Source: Bimastos eiseni
Taxonomy: Eukaryota; Annelida; Clitellata; Crassiclitellata; Lumbricidae
Length of the DNA stretch: 64,000 nt
Assembly (NCBI GenBank): GCA_959347315.1
Contig: OY365809.1
Span: 2,893,953-2,957,952 of the forward strand
Direction: 5' to 3'
Part shown: positions 31,732 through 43,255 of the stretch, in pieces
Layout: the number at the start of each line of letters is the position of its first letter
Position numbering within the stretch: position 1 is the first letter of the stretch
Program-made: the position numbers and the translations under genes
The notes under the pieces: generated by a model
What the model saw: the letters and a program-made list of their open reading frames with translations, nothing else
What the model was told of the DNA's origin: nothing
The model's database searches: none

Positions 31732-33864
31732 TTAGAGTATTATCCCTTTATTTATTGTTTTAGTAAGTCTATAAATGATACTTTGTATACATCCTACATC
31801 AAGTAAATTTTGTACGCTAAATTCTAGTTTAGAAATGCTACATTGATCCTTCAACGTAGAGGCTATATTTTCTTTCTTACACTCCATTAGTAGATGTTCA
31901 ATGCTGTCTGTAGTCTTACATAAGCCACACAATCCACTGGGATGCCTTCTCATTAGAAATAATCTTTTATTAGTAAGGGCAACTCCTAATCTTAACCGAC
32001 TAATTTGAACCTCTTTTTGTCTACATGGATCTATTAACTTAATATCAGTGGATACAATTGGGCATATATTTTTATAAAAATTTCGTTTATCATCATTAAA
32101 AATATATTGCAATTGCCATTTATTGATTATATATGTTTTAATCAATGGGTATATTTTCTCCTGCTCTATATAATCTGTAGAAGTTATAGAATCAATATGC
32201 AATGCTTGTTTGGCCATTTTATCAGCCATTTCATTACCTTTTAAACCTACATGACCAGGTATCCATACCAATTTTACTCTATGTTATGGTAATTTATTTA
32301 ATTCCATTAAAAACCCCTTACATAAAGTTGGTCTAGAATTACACTTATTCGTCTGAATAGAAGATATTACACTTAAAGAATCCGAGAAAATGCCAAAATT
32401 ACAATTATTATAATCCTTATCATTAATAATCCACAAAATTGCTTCTTTTATTGCAGTGAATTCAGCAGCAAAGATACTAGAATAATCACATAATTTGAAT
32501 TTTCTTATAACATCCAAACTTGGATTTGTAAATGCAGCAGCTACTAAATCATCTATCTTTGAGCCATCTGTATAAATATGAATGTCGGTATTATATTTCA
32601 ATACTAGTTCCTGAGCAGCTAATTTCATGAATTCTGGACTAGTAGTCTTTTTATTAATCTGTTCATTGAAACTCACGTCTATTCCAATTTGCTGATTATT
32701 CCAAGGAGGTCATGAAGGGACCGCAGGTCCAACGAATGATTTTTTTTCCTTAAATTTAGTGGACATTTCAGAACCAACTTTTACTTAAAATGTTCTTTCA
32801 GATAGAAATTTCTCTATCCATGTAGTTATACTGCCTGCGATACCTAATTTTTTAAATTTTCTAATAAGAGTTGGCACATGCAACATATCAAAAGCCCTTT
32901 CAAAATCAATGAATACTGCTAATACGTGATCCTTATTCTTTAATTTCTTTAATATTGTATCTTGTAGTTTCAAAATCTGATCCATGGTATTTCTATATTT
33001 ACGGAAACCTGATTGGTTTTTAGTTATGAGAGAATTTTTTTCTAAATACCATTGCAGTCTATTAGTTACCAATTTTTCCATTATTTTACACATAGTAGCT
33101 GTCAAAGAAATTGGTCGATATGAATCCGGAATTTCTGCATTTTTACTTGGTTTTAACAAAGGCAAAATAATAGCATGATGCCAATCATTTGGAAAAATTC
33201 CTTGAACCCAAATTTCATTACAAAATTCCAATAAAACTATCATAGCATCTTTATGTAGATATGTAAATAATTCATAAGGGATTCTATCCTCACCTGGTGA
33301 CTTATTATTCTTAACAGATGCAATTGCTTGTTTGAATTCACTAATATTAAATAATTCATTCATTGAATAATTCATTTCATCATTACTATCATCTACATTT
33401 ATTGATTTATTTTGTAATTGATTAGCCATAATATAATTTATGAATTTCTCATTATAATTTTGTGAGTCACTGGTCTTAGCATAAGTTTGAGCTAATTAAT
33501 TTGCTTTATCTATGTTAGATTCTGCTAAATATCCATTGCTTTTGAGAGTTGGAATTGATGAATAACTTTCTACACCATTCATTCTCCCAATTCCATACAG
33601 AACTCAATTTTGTTTGATCTGTTGATCCAGTACAGTAATCTTACCAACTAGATTTAGCTTCTGATTTAATTGTTTGCATAACAATGACTTCATGATTTTA
33701 TATTTCAGATAATCTCCAAACTCCTTAGTTTTCTTCATTTTATTCCTATGTTGATTTCTTTTATAAATAGCTTCTGAACATTTATCATTCCAATACGGCA
33801 ATGGTTTAAATTTCTTTTGTTTTTTATTGTTATTTGTAGTATTAGAATTTTTATAAGGTATCAC
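31732..33864 (-). pseudogene. LINE ORF2 remnant (linker, partial RT, RNase H) of copy 2
   Basis: Open segments: 33864-33604 (linker), 33429-32785 (RT through motif A FIDFERAFDM and up to SERTF), 32676-32284 (RNase H start, YTDGSK, AAEF, SDS) and 32271-31732 (RNase H end MVWIPGHVGLKGNEMADKMA, C-terminal CCHC). Compared with copy 1, about 820 nt are missing at about 32730 (equivalent to about 25327-26145), removing RT motifs B and C. Further stops occur, including TAA for Gln at the SERTF boundary and after LNKLP. Confidence 0.88.
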
Positions 33865-33990
33865 TTGTTTAGCTGTATCAGAGACTCTGTATAATGTATT
33901 GCACTATAGTATGATACTTATCATCTATGCCTTGATTATCCAAAATCTCAGTTGTTAAAGCTAATGAAAAATGAAACATATGCCAACACA

Positions 33991-34039
33991 GCAACCTATA
34001 TGAAGTTAACACCATTGGTGTTAAAATCATATAGGTTGC
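33991..34039. repeat. 49-nt near-perfect hairpin next to the truncated LINE
   Basis: The arms are GCAACCTATATGA ... TCATATAGGTTGC with an inner TTAACACCA/TGGTGTTAA, a one-base loop and one 2-bp mismatch. A hinge (AGGTGTCTAA, 34056-34065) follows 16 bp later. Confidence 0.85.
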
Positions 34040-35145
34040 CCTATAAGTACTTTGAAGGTGTCTAAGCTTAAATTGAGTATTAGGTATTACGTTCATTATA
34101 ATAAGCAGGCCACCGTGGATTATGTGAAGCATTTTAATAAATTATGCGAAAAATCGCATAATCGCAAAAATCTAATCGTTGCCATTTTGGTGCTTGGAGG
34201 CTTTAATCATCATTCAAGTTTATTTGGCAATCCAAAGTACAAGTTACAGGAGATCTGTATAACAAAAAATGTATAATTCATTTGTTGCAGTTTAATGACA
34301 CTGTGTGGGATTACAATGGTCATTAGCGTCGTACTTCAATCGGTACAAATGAATACAGCGCTCTAATTAGACTCCTATAAAATGTTGTCAACACACATTA
34401 TCATACTATAAACGCACGAAGCATTAGTCACTTTCAAATACCTTGCATTGTTTGTATTAATAAAATACTCATACAAATATGTGATAATTAATATTGACTT
34501 CATTTGAGTCATTTCATACATGTATATGCATATATGAGAAATGTTAATAGGAGTTGTATTAGAAAGTTATATTGAGCAAGTTAAAATCTATGCAAAGATG
34601 TAGTTCTATGTATATTATCACTTGGCGTAATATAATAAATAAATAGTATGGACTTACATTATTATAATATTGTTTAATAGAATAAGAACATTATGACAAA
34701 ATTCCAAACCAAAAATTCTTTGAAGGTGTGATGATTAGATAAATGCACTTAGTGATTGGTCATACACAATTTGTTTTATTTTGAACATTTCTTGATCCAA
34801 ATATTGATGCAAATATTGTTATATTTGCATGAGATACCACATGACATGTACTATAGATGATGTTAATCCGTTATTATTTATGTTTAAAACAATGAACATT
34901 AGTTTAAAATTCATACAATTATGAATTATGTCTTTTATACGCTATGTATTTATTATCACTGTACTGTATATGTTTCAAATTGTCGTCAACGACCAATGAT
35001 GTCATACGACGACGATAAACTGTGTAATAATAATAAGACGAGGGTTAGGCCGATGTCTACGCCAACAGCCCTGACAGCGAAAGATGTTGCTAAAATATCT
35101 AAGCAACTGCAGCTGCCAGTGTGCAACATTATTAATTTTTAAGGC
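34040..35145. other. Old repeats, no gene
   Basis: Includes the right arm of the TGCGATTATGCG inverted pair (34142-34165) and a partial inverse module (GCAGTTTAATGACACTGTGT at 34287). No ORF with recognisable features. Confidence 0.35.
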
Positions 35146-36122
35146 AGCGCCCGTCCCAAGCCATAATAAAGTAAGATGGCGACACTAATGTCATGCCAAC
35201 TCACGCAACATTAATTCTCAGCACAGGTTGGCGACACAATTGCATTGAGTTTTAGATCTTAATGCTACAATGAATTGCCTTAGACTCTAACCTCGCTATT
35301 ACGTACAGCTCTGTCTCCATTTACCCCGCAATTATAGTAATTTTGACGTTTGTGAGAAGCCCACTAAGTTAACACATTCTAAATAGCCCGCGTTCTCAAC
35401 CTGTGATTTACGTAGCTTAATTTAATAATCTATAAATCATTGTCCAGACTCTGTGCCCATTGGAGTTCATCTTATCTTAGACCTAAGACTCTAAACGGTA
35501 TGCGGTCTGCGACTTAGACGCAGTCTCATTAACACGTGTGGCCCTCTACTGAGCAGATAACGTAGCGCACATGCTTTACAGGACGCTTACCGTGCAATAA
35601 GACTGCTTATTTACAGTGTTGGCTACTAATTTATTATTTATGTCGTACGATTTAGTTTAACTATGAGTCTATTCATTAAAAAGGAATACAGTGCACTCTT
35701 AGACACCTCTAAAATGTTGTTAACATAACCAATAATACGCGAAAGACATGTAAATGTAATGGGTGCTTTTTGCAATTGTCATTTAAGTAAAATTAATGGG
35801 TCGTTAATTAAATGAACTTATTACACACATAATTGTTTATGCTACGCATTAAGCATCCTATAAGAGCCGAGCCTCATCGTTGTGCAACTGATGAGGTTGC
35901 TTTCAAGCTTCAAGTGCCAGGCCAAAGATTGGATACAGCAGGATGCAGCAACAGGATGGCGACGCTAAGAATTGTCTGTCATCACACAGCTTCGCTAAAC
36001 TAAAACTGTTAATCGGGAGGTTTTACTTTCCTGACCGTTCAGAAATTCACGCTATGAGCTGCACTGTTACTTGTGTGCGTTCGTCTGTGTGTGTGTTTTT
36101 ACTCGGTTTTTAACGCGTTGTC
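35146..36122. other. Old repeats, no gene
   Basis: Diverged module at about 35150-35215, a piece colinear with 58660-58740 (GGTTGGCGACACAATTGCAT), the inverse hinge TTAGACACCT (35699-35708), and a module variant with the alternative tail at 35930-36110. Confidence 0.4.
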
Positions 36123-36178
36123 ATTTTCTATTTCTATTTATTATTTTCTATTTCTATTTATTATTTTCTATTTCTATT
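36123..36178. repeat. 20-bp minisatellite
   Basis: 2.8 copies of ATTTTCTATTTCTATTTATT, without mismatches. Confidence 0.9.
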
Positions 36179-36312
36179 GCATAAACCACTGCATAAACAG
36201 ATTTGCCCATAGCGATCGCTTAGCATTTGTCTCCTTTGACTAGACATTCTCTGTGTTCGCACTGTGAGTGCAAGAGACCATTATGACATGTATTATGGAT
36301 GTTGTTAATTAC

Positions 36313-36545
36313 AGTCGGCGTGGCACAGTGGCCGATCGGTTAGAGTGGTCAGCCCATGGCGTTCAGTGTGTGTTGAGCGCGTGGGTTCGACCCTCGTCCG
36401 GGGCGTCAGTCACTGTGTAGGGACCTTGAGCAAGTCCTTCGCGCACCATTGCTCTGCAGTACAACTGCAATTGCGCCGTAGAGGCGTGTGTATGCACTTA
36501 CGAGCAAAAGATGTTGGAAGAAGGACGGTATCAAATTTCGGAAAT
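36313..36545 (+). mobile_element. tRNA-derived SINE
   Basis: A-box-like TGGCACAGTGG (36321-36331) and B-box-like GGTTCGACCCT (36384-36394), about 52 bp apart, followed by a tRNA-unrelated body (GGGACCTTGAGCAAGTCCTT). The stems needed for a functional tRNA are not formed. It faces a second copy at 36575-36808. Confidence 0.75.
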
Positions 36546-36574
36546 AATAACATAAATAAACATCAATAATACGC

Positions 36575-36808
36575 TACAATACAATAATATAATTTGGCAT
36601 TTATAAAGCGCTTTATAACGACAATTCGTGCTCGAAATCGCGCACACGTCTCGACGACGCAACTCCAGTTCCAATGCATAGCATTGTGTGCGAAAGACTT
36701 GCTCCAGGTCCCTACACAGTGACGCCCCGGATGAGGGTCGAACCCGCTCATTTAGCGCACACTGAGCGTTACGGGCCGACCGCTCTAACCAATCGGCCAC
36801 CATGTCAG
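36575..36808 (-). mobile_element. tRNA-derived SINE, inverted second copy
   Basis: On the minus strand, GGCCGATTGGTTAGAGCGGT, B box GGTTCGACCCTC and CACTGTGTAGGGACCTGGAG match the plus-strand copy. The two are tail to tail, separated by about 30 bp. The tail contains GTCGTTATAAAGCGCTTTAT. Confidence 0.75.
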
Positions 36809-37760
36809 ATATATAAAATATTATCGCGCTGATCTTATCTCAAAACTCACTTGCATGAGATACCATGTGAAATGTATTATTGATATTGTTAACTTCATTA
36901 CTTGACGGTTGATCATTTATAGCACTAATAAATTATAGTTTATATTACCACCAATTAACAACAATTAGCTGTTTAAACACTTCAACACCTTACTTCATGA
37001 AGCGCCTTCCTTTACACAATCAAATTTTAATAGCGGATTCAGATTCTAATACAATTAATCATTTATATCACTTATATAGTTCTTATTAACACCAATTTAA
37101 CGGTGTGTAAGTTGAAGTCTTCCATAAGTTGTCATATTTATTTGAATTACTTCTACGACAACATTGTGGGAGTGGTAGCAATATCAATATTTAACGCCAG
37201 CTTTTGGTTGCCGTGGCTGACCTTTCCTGTGTCAAGAATTGCAATTTGACTTTGTGTAGCGCGTAAGGCGCTTTATGAAGTTACGTGTTGAAGTGTTGAA
37301 ACAGCTATTTGTTGTTAATTCTGACTCATATTATTTTATTAGATAATATAAAATAATCAGCAGTGGCGTTTTTCTCAATTAAAATTTGAATCGGTTTGCT
37401 TGTAACACGACGTGTGACGACGGGGGCGAAGATAGGTCAAAAATCGTCCTAAATTGCGTGATGTCAATTATGGACAACCCACAGTCACTTTAAGCGCGCT
37501 CTCTATAAATAACGTAGCCCACTATCGAACAGATCAAGTAAAGCTCATACAGCTTTATACAAATAACAGGGCACTTAACATTTTAATATCTGCCGATGTT
37601 CAAAGGCACCCTTTTTACGTTAGATTTCAGTCAACTCTGGATCTGTCCGTACAAATGAACACAGCGCTCTAAATAGACACCTCTCAAAAGTTATCAATAC
37701 CTCATATAAACTCAAGAAGCGTTACTTAATAATGCAATCGGTCCTCATACTCAGCTCACA
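36809..37760. other. Old repeats, no gene
   Basis: Inverted pieces of one repeat (CTTCATGAAGCGCCTT near 36992 and AAGGCGCTTTATGAAG near 37266) and an ATAGACACCT hinge variant near 37671. Confidence 0.35.
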
Positions 37761-37898
37761 AGGCATGGAGAGTTTTATGGGGGCCCAGACGAGCCCCACA
37801 ATCAACTCACGAATGATCTCATAATAAGTGAAACAGCGTCAATGATTTATGCCTTGTTAAATATAATAATACTGAGAGTTAACAGCAGCAGTTGAAAA
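37761..37898 (+). repeat. 138-bp direct repeat, copy 1
   Basis: Matches 38415-38552 with about two substitutions (37765 and the A/G in CCCAGACG). The two copies start 654 bp apart. Confidence 0.95.
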
Positions 37899-38414
37899 GA
37901 CTAGTCAGAGGCTACCTCCATCGTGAAACAGTCGATCGGACTGCATTTAAGTGCCAGTCCTAAGCCTGAATGAAGAAGAAGGAGACGTCAGGGATATTTT
38001 TGTGACCATTCAAACATTCACGCTGTGAATTGCACTTCATGTATGTCTATATAGTTTGACTATATATTTAACGCGTAGTCATTTTTTGTTTCCCATTGCA
38101 TAAACTGTTTACATAGCGATTGCTTAGAATACAATTGCGCTGGTTCCTTTCAATAAACATCGTGAGTCCTACCGAAGGATCGTATTTTATCCGTGTCCGC
38201 ACTTCAAGTGCAACCAAAAAATACTAGCCGAATGTGTTGCAATTCTCCTAGAGCTGATGACTCCATCTAATAAGCGGTCTCAGCCAAACGATGACTCGCT
38301 CGACAGCGACATCTGGCCTTGAGTCACCAATGTCTATGGACAATTAGCCCATGGTGGTTAATATGACGGCAGCGACGGTATTCACTCATACACCGCCGAG
38401 AGGCAAATGCTCAG
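37899..38414 (+). repeat. Segment between the 138-bp repeats
   Basis: Contains a GCCAGTCC-type module (37951) with the alternative tail TTGTGACCATTCAAACATTC. No ORF. Flanking near-identical repeats make it look like a very small terminal-repeat element, or the spacer of a segmental duplication. Confidence 0.5.
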
Positions 38415-38552
38415 AGGCCTGGAGAGTTTTATGGGGGCCCAGGCGAGCCCCACAATCAACTCACGAATGATCTCATAATAAGTGAAACAGCGTCAATGAT
38501 TTATGCCTTGTTAAATATAATAATACTGAGAGTTAACAGCAGCAGTTGAAAA
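38415..38552 (+). repeat. 138-bp direct repeat, copy 2
   Basis: Same orientation as copy 1. No obvious 4-6-bp target duplication could be assigned at the outer edges. Confidence 0.95.
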
Positions 38553-38845
38553 CGTATCACCGCAGAGCGTGTCACTAGCGCTCCGCCAGCGATTCTCAAC
38601 TTTGGGTCGCGAACACCACAGGGATCGTCTTGCGATTTGCCAGAGGTCGCCTGGAACCTTCAGAAATTTGTAAAACAAAACCGACTCTTGAATTAAAAAA
38701 ATCGACGAATATTTTCTATTTGTTTACATGTTATCAATCGGTGGTCCGTTTATTTCAGAACACATTGTAGATATTTGCACAAGTTGACGTATGCTTGCGT
38801 GCGATCTAAGTCGATGACTTCTTCGCCCCGAAGGGTAAGTCCATT

Positions 38846-38985
38846 TGACTTTATGCCACCCAACCGGGTGAGGTGATTGAGGTGGTTTTTCGTTGCCTTC
38901 CTCACAGACAATTACGGGTGAACAACTTGTCCAAGGTCGCTACGCATTGATTCGCGGTGGGATCGAACCTGCGATCATTAGTTGA
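38846..38985 (-). mobile_element. tRNA-derived SINE, partial
   Basis: The minus strand carries the B box GGTTCGATCCC (38952-38962) followed by GACAAGTTGTTCACCCGTAA and GAGGAAGGCAACG. The A-box half is missing. It belongs to a different subfamily from the pair at 36.3 kb. Confidence 0.6.
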
Positions 38986-39002
38986 ACAATTGAAACTGTG
39001 AT

Positions 39003-39031
<29 letters not shown>
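39003..39031. repeat. (ATCA)n microsatellite
   Basis: About seven ATCA units next to the SINE fragment. Confidence 0.9.
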
Positions 39032-39033
<2 letters not shown>

Positions 39034-39500
39034 ATACTTGACATGGCAGTTACACAAGAACCAACTAATAAATATCAAATATTACTTTCAGTTGAATAAA
39101 ACAACGCTGCTGATTTATTTATGATAGACGAGACAGCGTTGACGACCAAATCTGTTTCAACGCAATTACACACTACTACCTTCCTCATGATCTGTTCCCG
39201 TCTAAAAATAACCTCAACAGCGTTATATAACATTTCAGCTGCATTGTATTGTATAATGCTAACGCATTGTAGGATATTGTATCAATAAATATATAGGCCT
39301 AGTAGCCCGACAAGACAATATTAGACTACTTTGCATGTGATAACATTATTATAGATAAGATTAGATAAACTTGTACACAAACAGATAATACCAGATTCTC
39401 GTGTTTTGTAAAAATGAAATGTACTTACAAGCGATACTATATGACTCTGTTTCGCAACGGACTACAAGATTATTCACAGCCCTTCCAGTTGTCTGATTGA

Positions 39501-39624
39501 AGTATATAATAAGTATATAATAAGTATATAATAAGTATATAATAAGTAAATAATAAGTATATAATAAGTATATAATAAGTATATAATAAGTATATAATAA
39601 GTATATAATAAGTATATAATAAGT
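39501..39624. repeat. 11-bp minisatellite
   Basis: About 11 copies of AGTATATAATA with one substitution. The Tyr/Leu/Ile-rich minus-strand frame over it is a by-product. Confidence 0.95.
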
Positions 39625-40369
39625 GAGCATCTGTAACATATAATGCAATAGTCTTTCTTTAATTGGCACTATGCTCCATAAAGATGAACTGTCGGCGGTT
39701 GACACCCTTATGAAGCTGATCACCCATAGAGTAGGCTAAAACGTGCTTCAGAGCAGATAATTGTACGTCATTGTAATTGGCTTCCAATATATTTGCAATT
39801 ATTCTATTCTGTCCAACTAATTATTGGTTTAGAGTCAACATCTTTATTTTTTTTCCAGGGGGAACATTTGTATGTGTGCACTAAATTCTGTTGTGGGCTG
39901 GCCCCAAAACCTGTGCATACGCGCACATGCGCACAGCTTAGAGGGAGCACTGCTTGGGACTGGTACTGTCAAAGGGCGAACAGTGCCAGAGTTATTTGAA
40001 TAATTATTTTCTATACATGTCGAGGGACTTGCAACAATAGCAACCAAATTCTTCGTCCATTTTTCTCATAGGGAAATATCTTAAAAGAAGTGTTAAAGCA
40101 GTCAAGTATGCACTAGTTTGATCTGGGCACGGCACAACTACATGTAGGCCTATGATCTGAAGCGCCGGTATAGAACGAATTTATTGTAACACTAACTTTC
40201 GATGGAGCTGGTTGTTTTTTAAACGATATAATAAAAGCGTCTTAAAGGTATGTAAGTAACGTGCAATTCAGTTGTGATGTATAGGCTATTTCTCAGTGAG
40301 GCCCAAACAAAAAATCCATAACAATTGATCGAAATGCAAATTAAAAAAGAACGCGTCTTTTACCCAAAA
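39625..40369. other. No gene; unclassified
   Basis: One inverse module head (TGCTTGGGACTGGTACTGTC at 39950) and a TAGGCCTA octamer at 40145-40152. Confidence 0.3.
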
Positions 40370-40830
40370 TCGATACTCGGTGATCAGACTCGGTACCACT
40401 TAGTATTATTCGGTTCTCTGCAGCAACAAATCGGCAGTTGGCTCATCCCGTGTAACATCATCATCGTTGCTTCAAGAGTAATGGCTACACAAATCGACCA
40501 CCCAATGTCCAAGGTCTTCTGTCTCACGCCGTGTTCATTAATCTTGCGCCATAAGTCCTGTCCAGTTTAGGACGTCGTCGATAAGTCCTATTCCTGACCT
40601 TAAATATGGTCTGCCTTTCTCCAAGGAAACCCATCAACATATTGCTCTAATTGTTGTCGTTCGACTATCACATGATGCGATCAAAATATCGTTGGTTCCG
40701 GGTTTTGGTGTAGGTGAACAGTTCCCTTATGTCACATACTGACGTATGTATGTATGTTTGGACACCCGCTAAGTGCATCCTACCAGCGTTATATAGTTCA
40801 GCACCTGTCATTAGACTCTAAAACCTCCGC
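40370..40830 (-). mobile_element. RTE-tail composite repeat
   Basis: Shares with the copies at 44.1, 48.4 and 57.6 kb: ATACTCGG.GATCAGACTCGG, TTCTGTCTCACGCCGTGTTC, AGGACGTCGTCGATAAG and GGACACCCGCTAAGTG. Strongly decayed. Confidence 0.55.
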
Positions 40831-40851
40831 TACTGGCAGCACTCGGCCAAT

Positions 40852-40925
40852 GCCAGTGCCAACCCTAGATAGAGGAGGAGGACGACGCTATTGATATTTC
40901 TTATCACATAGTGTCGTTAGACTGC
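40852..40925 (+). repeat. GCCAGTCCCAAGCC-type module
   Basis: Head GCCAGTGCCAACCC, AGGAGGAGGACGACGCTATT and end TGTCGTTAGACTGC. Confidence 0.65.
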
Positions 40926-42979
40926 GTTAACCACCTTGACTCAAAAATTACACCTTAATTATGTCGTCGTAAAGAAGAATCTTTAAACTGTGAAATAAGC
41001 GCTGCATGAGACGAGGTTTGGAAACTTAACCACTGATCATAATAAGGAAGTGCCAGTCCCAAGCCTGTTAATATAAATAGGGCGATCATAACCAACTTTC
41101 TTACAAAATAGAAACTACCCAACCAATATCATTTTTAGTTGATACTGTTATATTATATAGCACTTGAGTCAGCGATGGCGACAAAACCTGTTTCACCGCA
41201 ACAATACAATTTGTCAAGTCGAACCTTTGTTGTAAAGGAAAATCGTAATTCTTCGCAAAGGCGCCTGTCTCATAAAGGCAACTTATAGCTCAACACTAAA
41301 GGAAGGTCTGACCCTAACAGCGATAAGCTATTGCCAAAAGTTATAGTCAGTTATTAGAATTACTTTATTAATTTGCTTAATGTGCGTTGTATATATAGAC
41401 AGATTTATTGCATTTTTAAGGTGTGCAAAAGAGGCATTTTAAAATAATGATATTATTGGCCACTGAATCATCTGCGTAGGGAAGATCTTCTGAATTAAAC
41501 CTGGCTTCCACAAAACAAACATGCAAAGAACAATATCAATTAAACTCAAATTAATGTAAATATGCATGGTAGTGTTGTGGACAAAGAAAACTGAAAGCAA
41601 ATGGTAAGATAGAAAAAACTGTCGTGAGATATGAAACGAAATAATTTTAAATATCTGGCCTGAAGGTAGAGACATGGGTAAACGAGACCCACCAGTTAGT
41701 CAATAACCTGGTAAGACTTCAAAGACCATTGTTGTCATAAGACGTCCATAATCTTATTCTTTATTACATAGTGTCAGTCTCGAAACTCACAGAATGAGGA
41801 GGGCGTTGCTGATGATCTTTGTCTCACATTGTCGTTAAGTGAAAATTCATATCTACTTTCGACGACTTAAATTGAATAGTCGTAGTTGATAATTATTGAT
41901 AGTCGTAATGTCTGTTTCAGTTTCCAGAAACAGAGTGTTAGCAAAGATCATTAGGGTCGCCCTCCTCGTTTATCTAAGGTTAGAACAGGCATTAATATTG
42001 TACGAACACCTGTGACCTAAGCGTTTGACTTTTCCTGTAGGTATTTTCAAGACGTTCTTTATTTCAGCCGCGGTTATGATTCCCACTAAGAATCGTCGTT
42101 TATTTGGCAACCTATAGTAGGCCTATACATGCACGTGTAGTGTTGCTGTGGTAGTGGTTCCCACTGTGGTACGAATGGAAGAGAGAAGAAAACCCCATTT
42201 TATTGTCACCTCACAATTTTCTTGTTTACTAATTGTTTTGACTGTTTACTTCTCGTGAACATGTTTGTTTTTTTACTGTTACATGTTAACTTGGTTTGCG
42301 ACAACATTAATTAACGCTTTGCACCATTGACATGAAAAACGAGCTGACATCTAACGGGCGCAGATTATAAACGGAATTTAATAAACAGATGATTCCACTG
42401 TTATCGAGAGTTGAAAATGATTTACTTGCAATTCGACATAGGACAAATTGAATGCAGACCAACCCCATAGTCCTTGTAAGAAACACGCATACACTTTTGC
42501 CTCGAGAAGGCATACAGATTTTTTATTCTGGCCATATGTAGACCCAGCTGGCCTCGTGAATTAATAGCTGTGTTAATAATGCTCTAAAGTAGGCCCTAAT
42601 ATGACAACATCTAATGAGCGTGACATAGGTCTACAACTGTTCCTTAAACTATTGTGTCATTATATTTCTACTAATTTATTTTTGAGTATCACGGATTTTC
42701 AACAACAGAAAAGCCGACATAAATTACTTTCAATGTAAATATAGTGGTAGTTTAAACACATAGTTTTAACAATCATATATCAAACGGAGATGATTAAGGT
42801 CGCCAACCTACTTTCTCTGAACTTGGGACTGGCCTTACCACATTTGGGGTAATGGCAAAGATGGATGGTGACAAGAACAGCAATTATTATGGCTGAACAT
42901 AATCTTCCTTCAAAATTTATTGCAAATGGATGGATGGATCCAGAGCTTAACGAACTTAGTAATAAAAATCAAATTAAAT
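40926..42979. other. Old repeats, no gene
   Basis: A diverged module at 41770, an inverse partial at 41935, hinge-like AAGGTGTGCAAAAG at 41420, and TAGGCCTA at 42118-42125. Open frames of 68-78 codons have no recognisable content. Confidence 0.35.
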
Positions 42980-42984
42980 TCACA

Positions 42985-43255
42985 AAAGTTTAACGACGTC
43001 GTATGGCAACAATGGCCGTTGACGTCTTTACAATATTTATTTATTTATGTAATTGATATTGGCCAATCGGCTCTTCTGATTGTTTTTGTATATTTTTTTC
43101 CTCTTCAGGTTTCCTCTTCTTTTTTCTCTATTTTGTTTTCTTTATATTTTTCTCCCTCTTTTTCTTTTTGTATATTTTCGTGGAATTTCATATTTTTTGG
43201 TCACTTGGACTCTTTTTGGCCTCTTTTAGCTCTTTTTCCTTTCTGTCTTGTTTTT
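42985..43255 (-). mobile_element. I/Nimb-like LINE, 3'-end fragment
   Basis: The minus strand ends GACGTCAACGGCCATTGTTG ... CGACGTCGTTAAACTT. Left to right it is colinear with 30585-30870 (TTGGCCAATCGGCTCTTC, TTTTTGGTCACTTGGACTCT). Only the last 270 bp or so of the LINE are present. Confidence 0.8.

Larger units (their letters stand above)
30570..33966 (-). mobile_element. I/Nimb-like LINE, second copy, 5'-truncated and internally deleted
   Basis: Same family as the 20.6-27.65-kb element, in opposite orientation. The 5' break falls in the linker, equivalent to about 24113 of copy 1, so ORF1 and endonuclease are missing. The 3' end (minus strand) is GATGTCAACGGCCATTGTTG ... ATGTCGTTAAATC followed by ATCATCATCATG. 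The 3' region is about 1.15 kb, against 0.49 kb in copy 1, and includes a second CACGTG-containing block and a long T-rich tract (30670-30900). Confidence 0.85.

Noticed and set aside
36313..36394. Functional tRNA gene
   Set aside because: A- and B-box-like motifs are present, but the acceptor and anticodon stems do not form, and an inverted copy with the same body shows it is a SINE.
39361..39723. 120-codon frame with a hydrophobic repeat
   Set aside because: The repeat is the 11-bp minisatellite; no signal or membrane-protein logic outside it.
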